Shown here: piece by piece, positions 42,549-52,152 of the stretch
How positions within the stretch are numbered: the first letter of the stretch is position 1
Layout of the letters: each line of letters begins with the position of its first letter
Assembly (NCBI GenBank): GCA_963697525.1
Contig: OY969087.1
Coordinates: 2,170,001-2,234,000, forward strand
Source of the DNA: Bradymonas sp963697525
Lineage (GTDB): Bacteria; Myxococcota_A; Bradymonadia; Bradymonadales; Bradymonadaceae
Direction of reading: 5' to 3'
Length of the DNA: 64,000 bases
Notes under the pieces: model-generated
Told to the model about the DNA's origin: nothing
The model's input: the letters and a program-made list of their open reading frames with translations, nothing else
Database searches by the model: none
Position numbers and translations under genes: made by a program

Positions 42549-44265
42549 CAGTCCAACGGACCGACGCGAGCAGCTCGTCGACGGGAAGCGTGTTGAGCAC
42601 GTCGTGGGCGGTCAGCCAGCCGCGGCGCGCCTGCTGGACGGCGTAGGTCAGCGCCTGGAGTCCCTGGGTGGAGTGGGCGTCGGAGCCGAGCACGAGCTTG
42701 GCGCCGCGCGCCTTGGCCTTGCGCGCGTTGTCGGCGTTGAAGTCCAGCCGCCCGGTCGAGCCGTTGATCTCCATGGCGATGCCGTACTCGACGGCCGCCT
42801 CCAGAATGGCGTCCAGATCGTAGGTGTAGCCGTCGCGCCCGCCGAGCATGCGCCCGGTGGGGTGGCCCATCTCCGAGACCAGCCCCGTTTGCATGGCGCT
42901 GAGCAGCCGGTCGGTCATCTCGGCCGTCTCCATATTGAAATGGCTGTGCACGCTGGCGACCACCCAATCGCAGGCCTCGAGCAGGTCGTGGTCCATGTCC
43001 AAGGAGCCGTCCTTGAGGATGTCGACCTCGATGCCCGCAAGGATCGTGAAGTCGTCGATCTCGGCGTTGGCCTTGCGGATGCGCTCGATATGGGCCTCGA
43101 AGCGATCGGGGGTCATGCCGTTGGCCACGGTGACCGCCTGGGAGTGATCGGTGATGGCGATATACGAGTAGCCCAGGTCTTTGGCGGCCTGGGCCATCTC
43201 CAGGATGCTGGCGCGCCCGTCGCTCTCGGTGGTGTGCATATGCAGGTCGCCGCGCACATCGTCGAGCTCGATGAGATCGGGGAGCCGATCTTGCTCGGCG
43301 GCATCGATCTCGCCCTGTCCCTCGCGGATCTCCGGGGGGATATACGGCAGGCCGAGGGCGGCGAAGACGTCCTCCTCGGTGCGCGAGGCGATGGGCGCCT
43401 CCTCGTCGTCGCGAAACACGCCGTATTCGCTGATCTTCATGCCCTGGCGCTTGGCGCGGGTGCGCAGCTCGATGTGGTGGCCCTTGCTGCCGGTGAAGTA
43501 GTGCAGCGCCGAGCCGAACAGCTCGTGGTCGACCAGGCGCAGGTCGACCTGCAAGCCGCCGACCAGGCGCACCGACGTCTTGGTCGGGCCGCTGACGAGG
43601 ACCTCGTCGACCTCGGGCAGCGACACGAACGCCTCGGTGACGTGCTCGGGATCGGCGGTGGCCACCAGCAGGTCGACGTCGCCGATGGTCTCGCGGCCGC
43701 GCCGGATGGAGCCGGCGATCTCGATGCGCTCGACGGCGTCGAGGGCGGCGAGTTGGTCGCGAATGGAGCTGGCCACGCGGCGCGCCTGCGGAAGCGGGGT
43801 GCGCCCGGCGTGACGGGCGAGGCGCTCGATCTCGGACAGAATTTTCTGCTCGGTCTTTTTGCCCAGCCCGCTCAGCTCCTGGATGCGCTCTTCCTCGGCC
43901 GCCCGCTTCATGGCGTCGAGGTTGGAGACGCCCAACTCCTCGTAGATCAGCTTGATGCGCTTGGGGCCCAGGCCCTGGATCTTGAGCAGATCGAGCAAGC
44001 CGGGGTCGAGCGCCTCGAGCAGCTCTTGATGGTAGCCGCAGGTGCCGGTGTCGTGGATCTCGCGCAGGTCCTGGGCGATGCTCGAGCCGATGCCCGAGAT
44101 ATCCTCGAGCGTGCCCTGGTCGATGCGCTCATCGATGGATTCGGGCAGGTTCTCGACGGTGCGCGCGGCGTTCTCGAAGGCGCGCACCTTGAAGCGGTTC
44201 TCGCCCTTGATCTGGCTGAGCGCGGCGATCTCGCCCAGAATGCGGGCATAGTAGCTGTTGTCCAT
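42544..44265 (-). CDS. polX: DNA polymerase/3'-5' exonuclease PolX
   Basis: The product is a 573-residue family X DNA polymerase for base-excision repair and gap filling. It has an N-terminal 8-kDa-type region with helix-hairpin-helix motifs (GIGSSIA, GLGPKRI, GLGKKTE). The catalytic GDVD has Asp196 and Asp198. The C-terminal PHP nuclease domain begins with HMH at 342-344 and continues ITDHSQ and LGSDAHSTQ. Length matches bacterial PolX. Confidence 0.95.
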   Translation of the reverse strand: MDNSYYARILGEIAALSQIKGENRFKVRAFENAARTVENLPESIDERIDQGTLEDISGIGSSIAQDLREIHDTGTCGYHQELLEALDPGLLDLLKIQGLGPKRIKLIYEELGVSNLDAMKRAAEEERIQELSGLGKKTEQKILSEIERLARHAGRTPLPQARRVASSIRDQLAALDAVERIEIAGSIRRGRETIGDVDLLVATADPEHVTEAFVSLPEVDEVLVSGPTKTSVRLVGGLQVDLRLVDHELFGSALHYFTGSKGHHIELRTRAKRQGMKISEYGVFRDDEEAPIASRTEEDVFAALGLPYIPPEIREGQGEIDAAEQDRLPDLIELDDVRGDLHMHTTESDGRASILEMAQAAKDLGYSYIAITDHSQAVTVANGMTPDRFEAHIERIRKANAEIDDFTILAGIEVDILKDGSLDMDHDLLEACDWVVASVHSHFNMETAEMTDRLLSAMQTGLVSEMGHPTGRMLGGRDGYTYDLDAILEAAVEYGIAMEINGSTGRLDFNADNARKAKARGAKLVLGSDAHSTQGLQALTYAVQQARRGWLTAHDVLNTLPVDELLASVRWTE

Positions 44266-44788
44266 GGTCGTACTCGTACGGTGCGGGGAGCGCAGGGTTG
44301 TCCGGTGGAATTCAGCACACCGTTACCACGTCCGGCAACCTGTGCGAAAGCCGGTCGGCCCGACCGCCCCCGGTCTGGACCGCCCAGGGCCAATGAATCA
44401 AGGCGGCCGGCCCGCGTCCAACAAAGCGACCGCGCCCAGGTGGGCGGCTGACGGGGGGATTTGCTTGACGTCTCCGGTCGGATGCATCATTCTGCGCAAG
44501 CATGTGTTTTAGTTGGGCCTCTTCGGACGTGGACCAATTGCCGATTAATGCCCGTAAGATAGCGGGGAGGTCACGAATGATTCGCCTGCCGAGCTCTGGT
44601 ACAGTGATGTCGATAGTGCATTTCGACCGGCCGGCGAATGGTGTGACGATCGAGCGAGCAACGCCGTCTTCCCGGGAGGGCGGCCGGTTTTATGGCCAGT
44701 GAAGGCCGGTCCCGACCGCGCGAGGGTGCGGGGGTCGCACCTTCAACGAGCATCAGCAATCATCCTGGTCGACCAAGGGATTCTCTGT
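44266..44788. other. Divergent intergenic region upstream of the Glt-like cluster
   Basis: About 523 bp lack a credible gene; short frames here have poor codon bias. It should carry promoters for polX and for the large cluster. A weak sigma70-like TTGACG (44465-44470) with a CATTCT at 17-bp spacing can be seen, but it is not strong evidence. Confidence 0.6.
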
Positions 44789-45952
44789 ATGAAAACGCGA
44801 TCCATTGCATGTCTGGCAGCGTCGCTGCTGGCGCTGACGGTGAGCCAACCGGGGTTCTCGCAGGATAACTCCGGCGGAACCCAGGCGGCGCCGGCGGGCC
44901 AACAGGATGCGACGGCGGGCGATTCGTCCGGCGCCACCAAGGCCGCCGGGGGAGATGAGAAGGCGAAGTCCGGCGATCAGGCCAAGGCCGACGATAACGC
45001 GAAGTCCGACGATAACGCGAAGTCCGGCGACCAGGCCAAATCCGGCGACCAGGCCAAGGCCGGCGACCAGGCCAAAGCCAACCCGGGCGATGCCAAGGCG
45101 GCCACCGCCGAGGCCGCGCAGGCCGGCGCGGGCAAGCCCAAGGACGACAAGCCCAAGCTCGGCCCCGGCGGCAAGCCGCTGCGCGAGGACTACCCGGGCA
45201 CCCCGGAGTCCAAAAAGGCGCGCATGGAGACCGACCGCATCAAGGGCCTGAACTTCGAGGAGGGTGACTCCTCCGACAAGGGCTACGACGTGCGCATTCA
45301 GGAGCTGGAGACCAAGGTCGACGACCTCAAGGAAAAGGTGTTCCGCTCCAAGAGCCGCATCGTGCTGCTCAAGGAAACCGTGCTCAGCGGCAACGTCAGC
45401 GGCAGCCAGGCGGTCGTTTCCCAGGAAAACGCCCTGGGAAGCAGCTACGCGCTGGTGCGGGCGCATTACGCGCTGGACGGCACGCGCATCTTCAGCAAGC
45501 AGGACCACGACGGCGATCTCAGCGATAAGGACCGCATGCAACTGTACTCGGGGGCGATCAGCCCGGGTACGCACCGCGTCTCGGTGCTCATGCAGCTTCG
45601 GGGCTCGGGCTACGGCTTGTTCAGCTACATGGACGGCTACAAGTTCAACATCCAGGGTGCCTGTGAGTTCACCGCCCAGGAGGGCAAGAGCACGAACCTG
45701 CGCGTGCGGCTGATCGAGAAAGGCGGGGCGTTCACCGCCTATCAGGATCGGCCCGGCATCGAGTGCGTGGTGAAGACCGCCAAGTTGAGCCAAAACAAGC
45801 TCGAAGCTGCGAAGAACGCCAAAGACAAGGCCAAGGCTGCGGACAAGGCAAAGGCCGCGGACAACGCCAAGGCCGCGGACAACGCCAAGGCCGACGGACC
45901 CAAAGGCACCAGCGCCCAGGCGCCGGCCGACGCCAAGACCGCCGCGCAGTGA
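44789..45952 (+). CDS. Exported protein with Lys/Ala-Asp repeats and a central beta domain
   Basis: The product is 387 residues with a signal peptide ending at GFSQ. Residues about 30-120 are low-complexity tandem repeats (KSGDQA/KADDNA units). They are followed by a short coiled-coil (about 165-195) and a beta-rich domain (about 210-320: SSYALVRAHYALDGT, GSGYGLFSYMDGYKF). A second KAADNA repeat tract closes the protein. It is probably periplasmic. It is the first gene of the Glt-like cluster, with no recognised family of its own; a GltF/AgnA-type role is only a guess. Confidence 0.78.
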   Translation: MKTRSIACLAASLLALTVSQPGFSQDNSGGTQAAPAGQQDATAGDSSGATKAAGGDEKAKSGDQAKADDNAKSDDNAKSGDQAKSGDQAKAGDQAKANPGDAKAATAEAAQAGAGKPKDDKPKLGPGGKPLREDYPGTPESKKARMETDRIKGLNFEEGDSSDKGYDVRIQELETKVDDLKEKVFRSKSRIVLLKETVLSGNVSGSQAVVSQENALGSSYALVRAHYALDGTRIFSKQDHDGDLSDKDRMQLYSGAISPGTHRVSVLMQLRGSGYGLFSYMDGYKFNIQGACEFTAQEGKSTNLRVRLIEKGGAFTAYQDRPGIECVVKTAKLSQNKLEAAKNAKDKAKAADKAKAADNAKAADNAKADGPKGTSAQAPADAKTAAQ

Positions 45953-46019
45953 TCTGGACACCCGGCTCGCTGAAGGCTGTCCTCGGGGAAGTTGAACTCG
46001 TCGCAACGATGTCTGACGT

Positions 46020-48359
46020 ATGAACCCTCCAATCCGACCAAGTACCACTCGTCGCCGTCACCGCTGGGCGCGATCTGCCCTGGGTGTCCTGGTGGTCGCG
46101 CTGTCGATGACCACTCTGGCTCTGCCGGGCGCGTTCGCCCAGGACTCCGCGGATTGGCAGGCCCAGGTCAACGGCCTCGACAAGCAGGTCTCGCAGCTCG
46201 AGGACCGCTACCTCAAGCCGGCTCTGTTGCGATCGCGCTATAAAGTCGAGAGTCGCTACAACGACGCCAAAGTCGCCTACTTGCTCAAGGACTACGCCCG
46301 CGCCTCCATCCTGTTCGTCGGCCTGGTGGACAATCCCCGCGCTCAAAAGCAGGATACCTATCCGGAGTCGCTGTACCTGCTCGGTGACAGCCTCTTCAAA
46401 CAGCGCAACTACCTGGCGGCGCGCAAATACCTCGAAAAGGTCGTGGCGCGCGGCCCCGGCAAATACTACCAGGAGGCGGTGGTCGAGCTGCTCGAATTGG
46501 CCGCCAAGACGGGCAACTACGAGGGCGTCGACAAGCTGTACGACACGCTCGACGCCAACGCCTCGGTCAGCCCGGCGGTCAACTATCTGCGCGGCAAGAC
46601 GCTGTATCGCCAGAAGCGCTTCGCCGACGCGCGTCGCTACTTTCAGAAGGCGGCAGCCGCGCCGGATTTCGCGCTGCGCGCGGCCTATTTTCGCGGCGTG
46701 TCCTTTGCCGCGCAGGGCCAACTGGACAACGCGGCGCAGGTTTTTCAAAAGATCGTCGCCGACGCCAAGGCGGACACGCCCCAGCAGCAAGAGGTCATCG
46801 ATCTGACGTACCTGGCCCTGGGCCGGATTTCCTACGAGAAGGGTGATTACGACCAGGCCGTCGACCACTACCAGCATCTGAAGCGCACCAGCCCATACTT
46901 CGACCAGATGCTCTACGAGCTGACCTGGACGTTGATCGCCCAGAAGAAGTTCAAGGCGGCGAGCCGGGTGACCGACATCTTTTTGTACCTGTCCAACCCC
47001 GACCCCACCTTCGTGCCCAAGGTCAAGTTGCTCAAGGCTGACTTGCACCTGCACATGCAGCAATATCAAAAGGCGAGGGCGGCCTATAGCGACGTCATCC
47101 AGACCTTCACCCCGGTCAAAAAGGACATCGACGGGTTCGTCGACGACACTGCCAACCTGCAGTCGTTCTTCTCCAAATTGGTCGACGACGAGCTCAACGG
47201 CGAAAAGCCCGAGTATATGCCGCCGCTGGTCGAGCATTGGGTGAACACCAGCGGCGCGCTCGACAAGGCCAAGACCACCGTCCACGACCTGGCCACCATC
47301 CACCAGAGCATCGCGTCGTCGAACGCCACGCTCGACCAGATGCAGGCGCGCCTCGAGTCGGGCACGCGCATCCAGTCGTTCCCCAAGCTCGCCGAGGGCA
47401 TGACCCTGGCCGTGGAGATGGAGAGCCGGCTCATCAGCCTGCGCCAGGACATGATCGAGGCCCAATACCACCTGCTCGCCTCGGCGATGACCCCCGCCGA
47501 AAAGCAACAGTGGGACGCGCTGGAAAAGAAGGTGTCCGCGCTGCGCGGGCAGTACGAGAAGATGCCCAAGACCAAAAGCCAGGTGCGCCAGCGCGCCCAG
47601 CGCATCGACCAGCGCTTCGGCAAGTTGCGCCGCGAGCTCGACGAAGTCTCCTTCGAGATCGACAGCCAGAAGGAAGAGCTCGACGGCATCGACGACTATT
47701 TGGCCAACGGCGGGCAGTCGAAGTTCAGCGCCGAACAGATCGCCAAGGTCGAAAAGAAGAAGAAGCAGGCCCGCGCTCGGCTCGCCCAACTGCGCGAGCT
47801 GCAAAAGAAGCTGCGCAACGAGGTCGACATCGCCCGCCAGAAGGTCGGCGTGGGCGACCGCGTGTCGGTTCGCGAGCAAGCCGTGCGCGAGCAATATGCC
47901 AAGATGCTCGCCCGCCAGCGCGACTTTCTGCAGGGCATCCAATCGCGCTCCACCAACGGCCACGGCGCCGAATTGGCGAGCCTGCGCACGGCGCGCCAGG
48001 ATCTGCCGCGGGTGGAGTCGCGTCTGCAGCGCTTTTTCTCGCGCATGAACGAATTGGTCGGCGACCGCACCAAGGAACTTCGACGGGATCTGGCCAGCGA
48101 GCGCAAGATGCTGGCGATGCTCGACCGACAGGTCACCCACCTGATGGGCGAGTCCAAACAGGTCACCGCCGGCGTGGCGTATCACAGCTTTTTGGACGTC
48201 AAAAAAGAGTTTCGCGACATCATTATGCGCGGCGACATCGGCCTGATCGACGTGGCCTGGCGGAAGAAAGAAGATATGACGCAGAAGATCAACCAGCTTT
48301 ACGAGGATCGCACCGCCGAGCTCAAGACTCTGCAGGAAGCATTTGACGAAGTTCGATGA
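46020..48359 (+). CDS. Periplasmic TPR and coiled-coil protein of the Glt-like cluster
   Basis: The product is 779 residues. A basic N-terminus and a hydrophobic core with a signal cleavage near GAFAQ indicate export. Residues about 60-420 carry TPR-like repeats (YLLGDSLFKQRNYLAARKYL and similar). Residues about 440-720 are long charged coiled-coil. By position and architecture it could correspond to a Glt TPR protein of myxobacteria, but sequence-level identity is not established here. Confidence 0.82.
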   Translation: MNPPIRPSTTRRRHRWARSALGVLVVALSMTTLALPGAFAQDSADWQAQVNGLDKQVSQLEDRYLKPALLRSRYKVESRYNDAKVAYLLKDYARASILFVGLVDNPRAQKQDTYPESLYLLGDSLFKQRNYLAARKYLEKVVARGPGKYYQEAVVELLELAAKTGNYEGVDKLYDTLDANASVSPAVNYLRGKTLYRQKRFADARRYFQKAAAAPDFALRAAYFRGVSFAAQGQLDNAAQVFQKIVADAKADTPQQQEVIDLTYLALGRISYEKGDYDQAVDHYQHLKRTSPYFDQMLYELTWTLIAQKKFKAASRVTDIFLYLSNPDPTFVPKVKLLKADLHLHMQQYQKARAAYSDVIQTFTPVKKDIDGFVDDTANLQSFFSKLVDDELNGEKPEYMPPLVEHWVNTSGALDKAKTTVHDLATIHQSIASSNATLDQMQARLESGTRIQSFPKLAEGMTLAVEMESRLISLRQDMIEAQYHLLASAMTPAEKQQWDALEKKVSALRGQYEKMPKTKSQVRQRAQRIDQRFGKLRRELDEVSFEIDSQKEELDGIDDYLANGGQSKFSAEQIAKVEKKKKQARARLAQLRELQKKLRNEVDIARQKVGVGDRVSVREQAVREQYAKMLARQRDFLQGIQSRSTNGHGAELASLRTARQDLPRVESRLQRFFSRMNELVGDRTKELRRDLASERKMLAMLDRQVTHLMGESKQVTAGVAYHSFLDVKKEFRDIIMRGDIGLIDVAWRKKEDMTQKINQLYEDRTAELKTLQEAFDEVR

Positions 48360-48432
48360 CGCGCGAGTGCCGCCCGAGCGCGTGTCAACGTATCGCGCTC
48401 GCCGGCCGGTCGTTCGAAGCAGCAGGCTGACC

Positions 48433-51400
48433 ATGGTCTTTCGCACATTACAACGCAGCTCCTCCGCCGCTCTGAGCTTCGCCGGGTGCTTTCTGTGCCT
48501 GTGCTTGGGCTATGCCGCTCCGGCGGCCGCCCAGGAGCCGCCGGCGACGCCAACTCAGGCGCCGGCCGCCACCGGTGACGCCGCGCCTGCGTCCCAGGCC
48601 AAAGGCGATCATTCAGCCGACGCGGCCAAGGCGGACGGGGCCACTAAGGCGGCCAAGCCAGCCAAGCCGGGGGACGGCGCCGACAAGGCCGCCACGCCCT
48701 CAGCCGATGCGGCCAAGGCCGCCAAGGCGGGCGACGGCGCCGACAAGGCCAAGAAGCCCGAGGATGAGCACTCCCGTCAGGTCGACGCCTTTAGAAAGGC
48801 GTACGCCCGGTATTCTCACGAGATGAAGGATTACGAGGATACCGTCGACTCCATCGTCGAGGCCCAGTACAACAAGCGCGTCGCCAAGGTGAACTCCGCC
48901 TACGACGCCAAGATCAACGCCCTGGAGGCCGTCGAGCGCAAGCGACGCCTGGAGGCCATCGCCGCCTTCGAGCAGTATCTGAGCCGCTACCCCCACACGC
49001 CCGGGTATACGCCCGATGCGCTGTTTCGCCTGGCCGAGCTTTACTTCGAGAAGTCCAACGACGATTACCTGCAGGCCGACGAATCCTACCAGGGCAAGTT
49101 GGCGGCGTACGACGCCGGCAAGCGCGCCGATCCGCCCAAGGTGCCCCAGCGCGACTATGGCAAGACGGTCAGCCTTTTCCAAAAGCTGGTCGACGATTGG
49201 CCGGACTACAAGCAGGTTGACGGCGCGGTCTACCTGCTGGCGTATTGCAAGTTGGAGATGGGCGAGGACGACGCCGCCCGTGACCTGCTGACGCGGCTGG
49301 TCAAAGACTATCCCAAGAGCCGCTTCGTCCCGGAGGCCTGGATTCGCATCGGCGAATACTGGTTCGCCTACGCCGACGGACCCGAGCAGTTGGAGAAGGC
49401 CAAATACGCCTACCAACAGGCGATGCAGTTCAAGAAGAGTAAGTTTTACGACAAAGCTCTCTACAAGCTGGCGTGGACGTACTACCGGCTGGACAATTTC
49501 GACAAGGCCATCCGCGAGTTCAAACGCCTGGTCAAGTACAGCGACGACCAGAAGAAAAAGACCGGCCGCTCCGGGTCGGTGTTGCGCGCCGAGTCCGTCC
49601 AGTACATCGCCGTCAGCCTGGCCGAGGAGGACTGGGACCTCGACGGCGCCGTCGATCCCGACTTCGGCCTGGCGCGGGTCAAAAGGTACCTGAGCGGCGA
49701 CCAGCCCTACGAGCGCGAAGTGCTCGTGCAGTTGGTCGACTATCTCTTCAAGAATACCCGTTATAAGATCGCCGCCAACGTCATCCGCTACGCGCTGGAC
49801 AAATACCCGCGCGACCCCAAAAACCCGCAACTGCACGAGAAGCTCATCCTGGCGCTGGTGCGCGACGGCAATCGCGACGCCTCCTTCGCCGAGCGGCGCA
49901 ACCTGCTGGCCTACTACGGGCCGGATAGCGACTGGTACGCGTTCCAAAAGCGCGCCGGCCACGAAGACGCGGTGCGCTACGCCAACAACCTGGTCAAAGA
50001 CAACCTCATCCAGTCGGCCACCTGGTTCCACGAGCAGGCCCAGAAGCTCAAAAACGAAGCCGTGGTGCGCCAGGATACCCAGATGCTGGCGCTGGCGCGC
50101 GAGAAATATGCCAAGGCGGCGGCCGCCTACGCGGACTTTTTGGCGCGCTATCCCAACGATAAAGATGTCTACCAATGGAACTTTTACTACGCGGAGTGTC
50201 TCTATTACTCCGAGCAGTACATGCCGGCCTACCAGCAATACAAGGTGGTCCGGGAGTTGGACATCAAGGACAACAAATACCAGGAGAAGGCCGCCTTCAA
50301 CGCGATCAAATCACTCGAGTTCGAGATGCGCCAGCTCGCCAAGGAGGGCAAAATCCCCGCCAAGGCGGTGCCTGGCGAGGCCGCAAAGTCCGCGCGCAAG
50401 GCCGCTCAGAAACAAGAGACCGCGAAGGCGTCCGCCAAACAGATGGCACGTGATCAGCAAAAGGTGGCCATTCAAGCCGAGCCGCTGCCGGGCATCGCCA
50501 AGAAGTATATCACGGCGATGGACCGCTACGTGGTGCTCGGCCTGGAGAACAAGAACGACCCCAAACTGGGCCTCAAGTTCGCGTTCCAGGCCGCCAAAAT
50601 GTACTACGACTTCAAAAACTACCCGATCGCGCGCCAACGCTTCGCCTGGATCGTCGACAAATACCCCGAGTCGGAGCTCGCCTACCTGTCCGGCAGCCTG
50701 ATCCTGGAGACGTACCGTCAGGAGAAGGACTACACCAAGCTGGCCGAGTGGGCCGAGAAGTTGAGCAAGGTCATCAAGGGCAAGCAGGCCCAGGCCATCA
50801 AAGAGGAAGTGCGCCAGTTCAAGCTGGGCGCGATGTTCAAGTCCGCCGAGCAGCTCTTCGCCGCCAAAAAGTACGAGAAGGCCGCCAAGGAGTACCTGCG
50901 CCTGGTCAACAACGCCCCGCAACACGAGTACGCGCCCAAGGCGTTGAACAACGCGGCGGTGGCCTACGAAAAGATCGGCAAGTACGAGTCGGCCATGAAG
51001 CTGTACGAGCGCGTCTACAACGACTATCCCAAGAGCCCCCTGGCGGGCTACGCGCTGTACCGCGTGGCGGTCAACTCCGATCGCTTCTTCGACTTCGACA
51101 AGGCCGTCGACTCCTACATGTTGTTCTACGACAAGTACGAGGGCCAAAATCCGCCCGAGCTGCAGGCGATGAACTTCGACATCGCCGAGAAGCGCCGCCT
51201 GTCGCTGCGCAACGCGGCGGTGCTTAGCGAAAACCTGCAGCGCTACACCAAGGCGGCCAAGCTCTACGAGAAGTACGTGCGCGAATACCCCGGCGAAAAG
51301 GACGCGCCCGCGGCCCAGTGGCGCGCCATCCAGAGCTGGAAGAAGGCCAAAGAGCCGCGCAAGATGATGGGCGCCATCGCCGACTACCGGCGTGAGTTCG

Positions 51401-52143
51401 GCTCCAAGCCCGACAAGGCCCCGCGGGTGCTCGAGGCGATGATGATGAACGCCGACTACTACGCCGACAAGGGCGACCAGCGCCACGCCGACAAGTGGTA
51501 CAAGGACATCCTCGACGAGTGGAAAAAGCGCGGGTTGACCAAGGAGTCCGAGGCCAAATACTACGCCGCCAAGGCGCGGTTCATGCTCGCCGAGAAGTCC
51601 TTCCAGAAGTGGAAAGACATCAAGATCGAGGGCAGCATGAAGCAGCAGGGCCGCCTGCTCAAAAAGAAGATCAAGGTCCAAAAAGAGGTCGCCAAACAGT
51701 TCGCCGAGGTGTGGCAATTCGGCAGCCTGGAGTGGACGCTGGCCGCCTCGTTCCGCCGCGGCAGTCTGTACCAATCCTTCGCCGAGGCGCTGTACGACGT
51801 GCCGATTCCGTTTAAGGAGGGCACCGAGCAGTGGGACATCTACCGCGACCAGCTCGACCAGATGGTCGTGCCGCTGGAGAACAAGGCCATCGAGACCTAC
51901 GAGCAGACGATCAAGAAGGCCCGCGAGGAGAAGGTGGTCAACAAGTGGACCAAAAGGACCCTCGAGGAGCTCAACAAATACGAGCCGGACAAGTATCCGC
52001 TGTACAAAGAAGAGCGACGCAAGATCGCCGGGCGCACGGTGACGGGCTCGTCGCTGATGGGCGTGGACGACTACACCAAGAGTCAGACCGAGGCGACGCT
52101 GTCGGCGCCTGACAAGTCCGACAGTCCCAACTCGGACAAGTAG
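48433..52143 (+). CDS. Very large periplasmic TPR protein, GltD/AgmU-like
   Basis: The product is 1236 residues. The ATG at 48433 gives a signal peptide ending near PAAAQ; an earlier frame start overlaps the preceding gene. An Ala/Lys/Pro-rich low-complexity region (about 35-115) is followed by many TPRs through about residue 1000 and a charged helical C-terminus. Myxococcus AgmU (GltD) is a periplasmic TPR protein of similar size required for gliding, and the genes around it match, so the assignment is likely but not proven. Its length suggests it could span the periplasm. Confidence 0.85.
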   Translation: MVFRTLQRSSSAALSFAGCFLCLCLGYAAPAAAQEPPATPTQAPAATGDAAPASQAKGDHSADAAKADGATKAAKPAKPGDGADKAATPSADAAKAAKAGDGADKAKKPEDEHSRQVDAFRKAYARYSHEMKDYEDTVDSIVEAQYNKRVAKVNSAYDAKINALEAVERKRRLEAIAAFEQYLSRYPHTPGYTPDALFRLAELYFEKSNDDYLQADESYQGKLAAYDAGKRADPPKVPQRDYGKTVSLFQKLVDDWPDYKQVDGAVYLLAYCKLEMGEDDAARDLLTRLVKDYPKSRFVPEAWIRIGEYWFAYADGPEQLEKAKYAYQQAMQFKKSKFYDKALYKLAWTYYRLDNFDKAIREFKRLVKYSDDQKKKTGRSGSVLRAESVQYIAVSLAEEDWDLDGAVDPDFGLARVKRYLSGDQPYEREVLVQLVDYLFKNTRYKIAANVIRYALDKYPRDPKNPQLHEKLILALVRDGNRDASFAERRNLLAYYGPDSDWYAFQKRAGHEDAVRYANNLVKDNLIQSATWFHEQAQKLKNEAVVRQDTQMLALAREKYAKAAAAYADFLARYPNDKDVYQWNFYYAECLYYSEQYMPAYQQYKVVRELDIKDNKYQEKAAFNAIKSLEFEMRQLAKEGKIPAKAVPGEAAKSARKAAQKQETAKASAKQMARDQQKVAIQAEPLPGIAKKYITAMDRYVVLGLENKNDPKLGLKFAFQAAKMYYDFKNYPIARQRFAWIVDKYPESELAYLSGSLILETYRQEKDYTKLAEWAEKLSKVIKGKQAQAIKEEVRQFKLGAMFKSAEQLFAAKKYEKAAKEYLRLVNNAPQHEYAPKALNNAAVAYEKIGKYESAMKLYERVYNDYPKSPLAGYALYRVAVNSDRFFDFDKAVDSYMLFYDKYEGQNPPELQAMNFDIAEKRRLSLRNAAVLSENLQRYTKAAKLYEKYVREYPGEKDAPAAQWRAIQSWKKAKEPRKMMGAIADYRREFGSKPDKAPRVLEAMMMNADYYADKGDQRHADKWYKDILDEWKKRGLTKESEAKYYAAKARFMLAEKSFQKWKDIKIEGSMKQQGRLLKKKIKVQKEVAKQFAEVWQFGSLEWTLAASFRRGSLYQSFAEALYDVPIPFKEGTEQWDIYRDQLDQMVVPLENKAIETYEQTIKKAREEKVVNKWTKRTLEELNKYEPDKYPLYKEERRKIAGRTVTGSSLMGVDDYTKSQTEATLSAPDKSDSPNSDK

Positions 52144-52152
52144 GAGACGCGC

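Noticed and set aside
42319..44451. 710-residue plus-strand frame over polX
   Set aside because: PolX motifs on the minus strand explain the region; this frame runs through the repeat array and lacks coding features.
44502..44702. Short plus-strand frame in the gap before the Glt-like cluster
   Set aside because: Codon bias is unlike neighbours and no ribosome site is visible.
45732..48446. 904-residue open frame on the minus strand opposite the TPR gene
   Set aside because: It is a shadow caused by high GC codon bias; the plus strand has a signal peptide, TPRs and coiled-coil in the same place.
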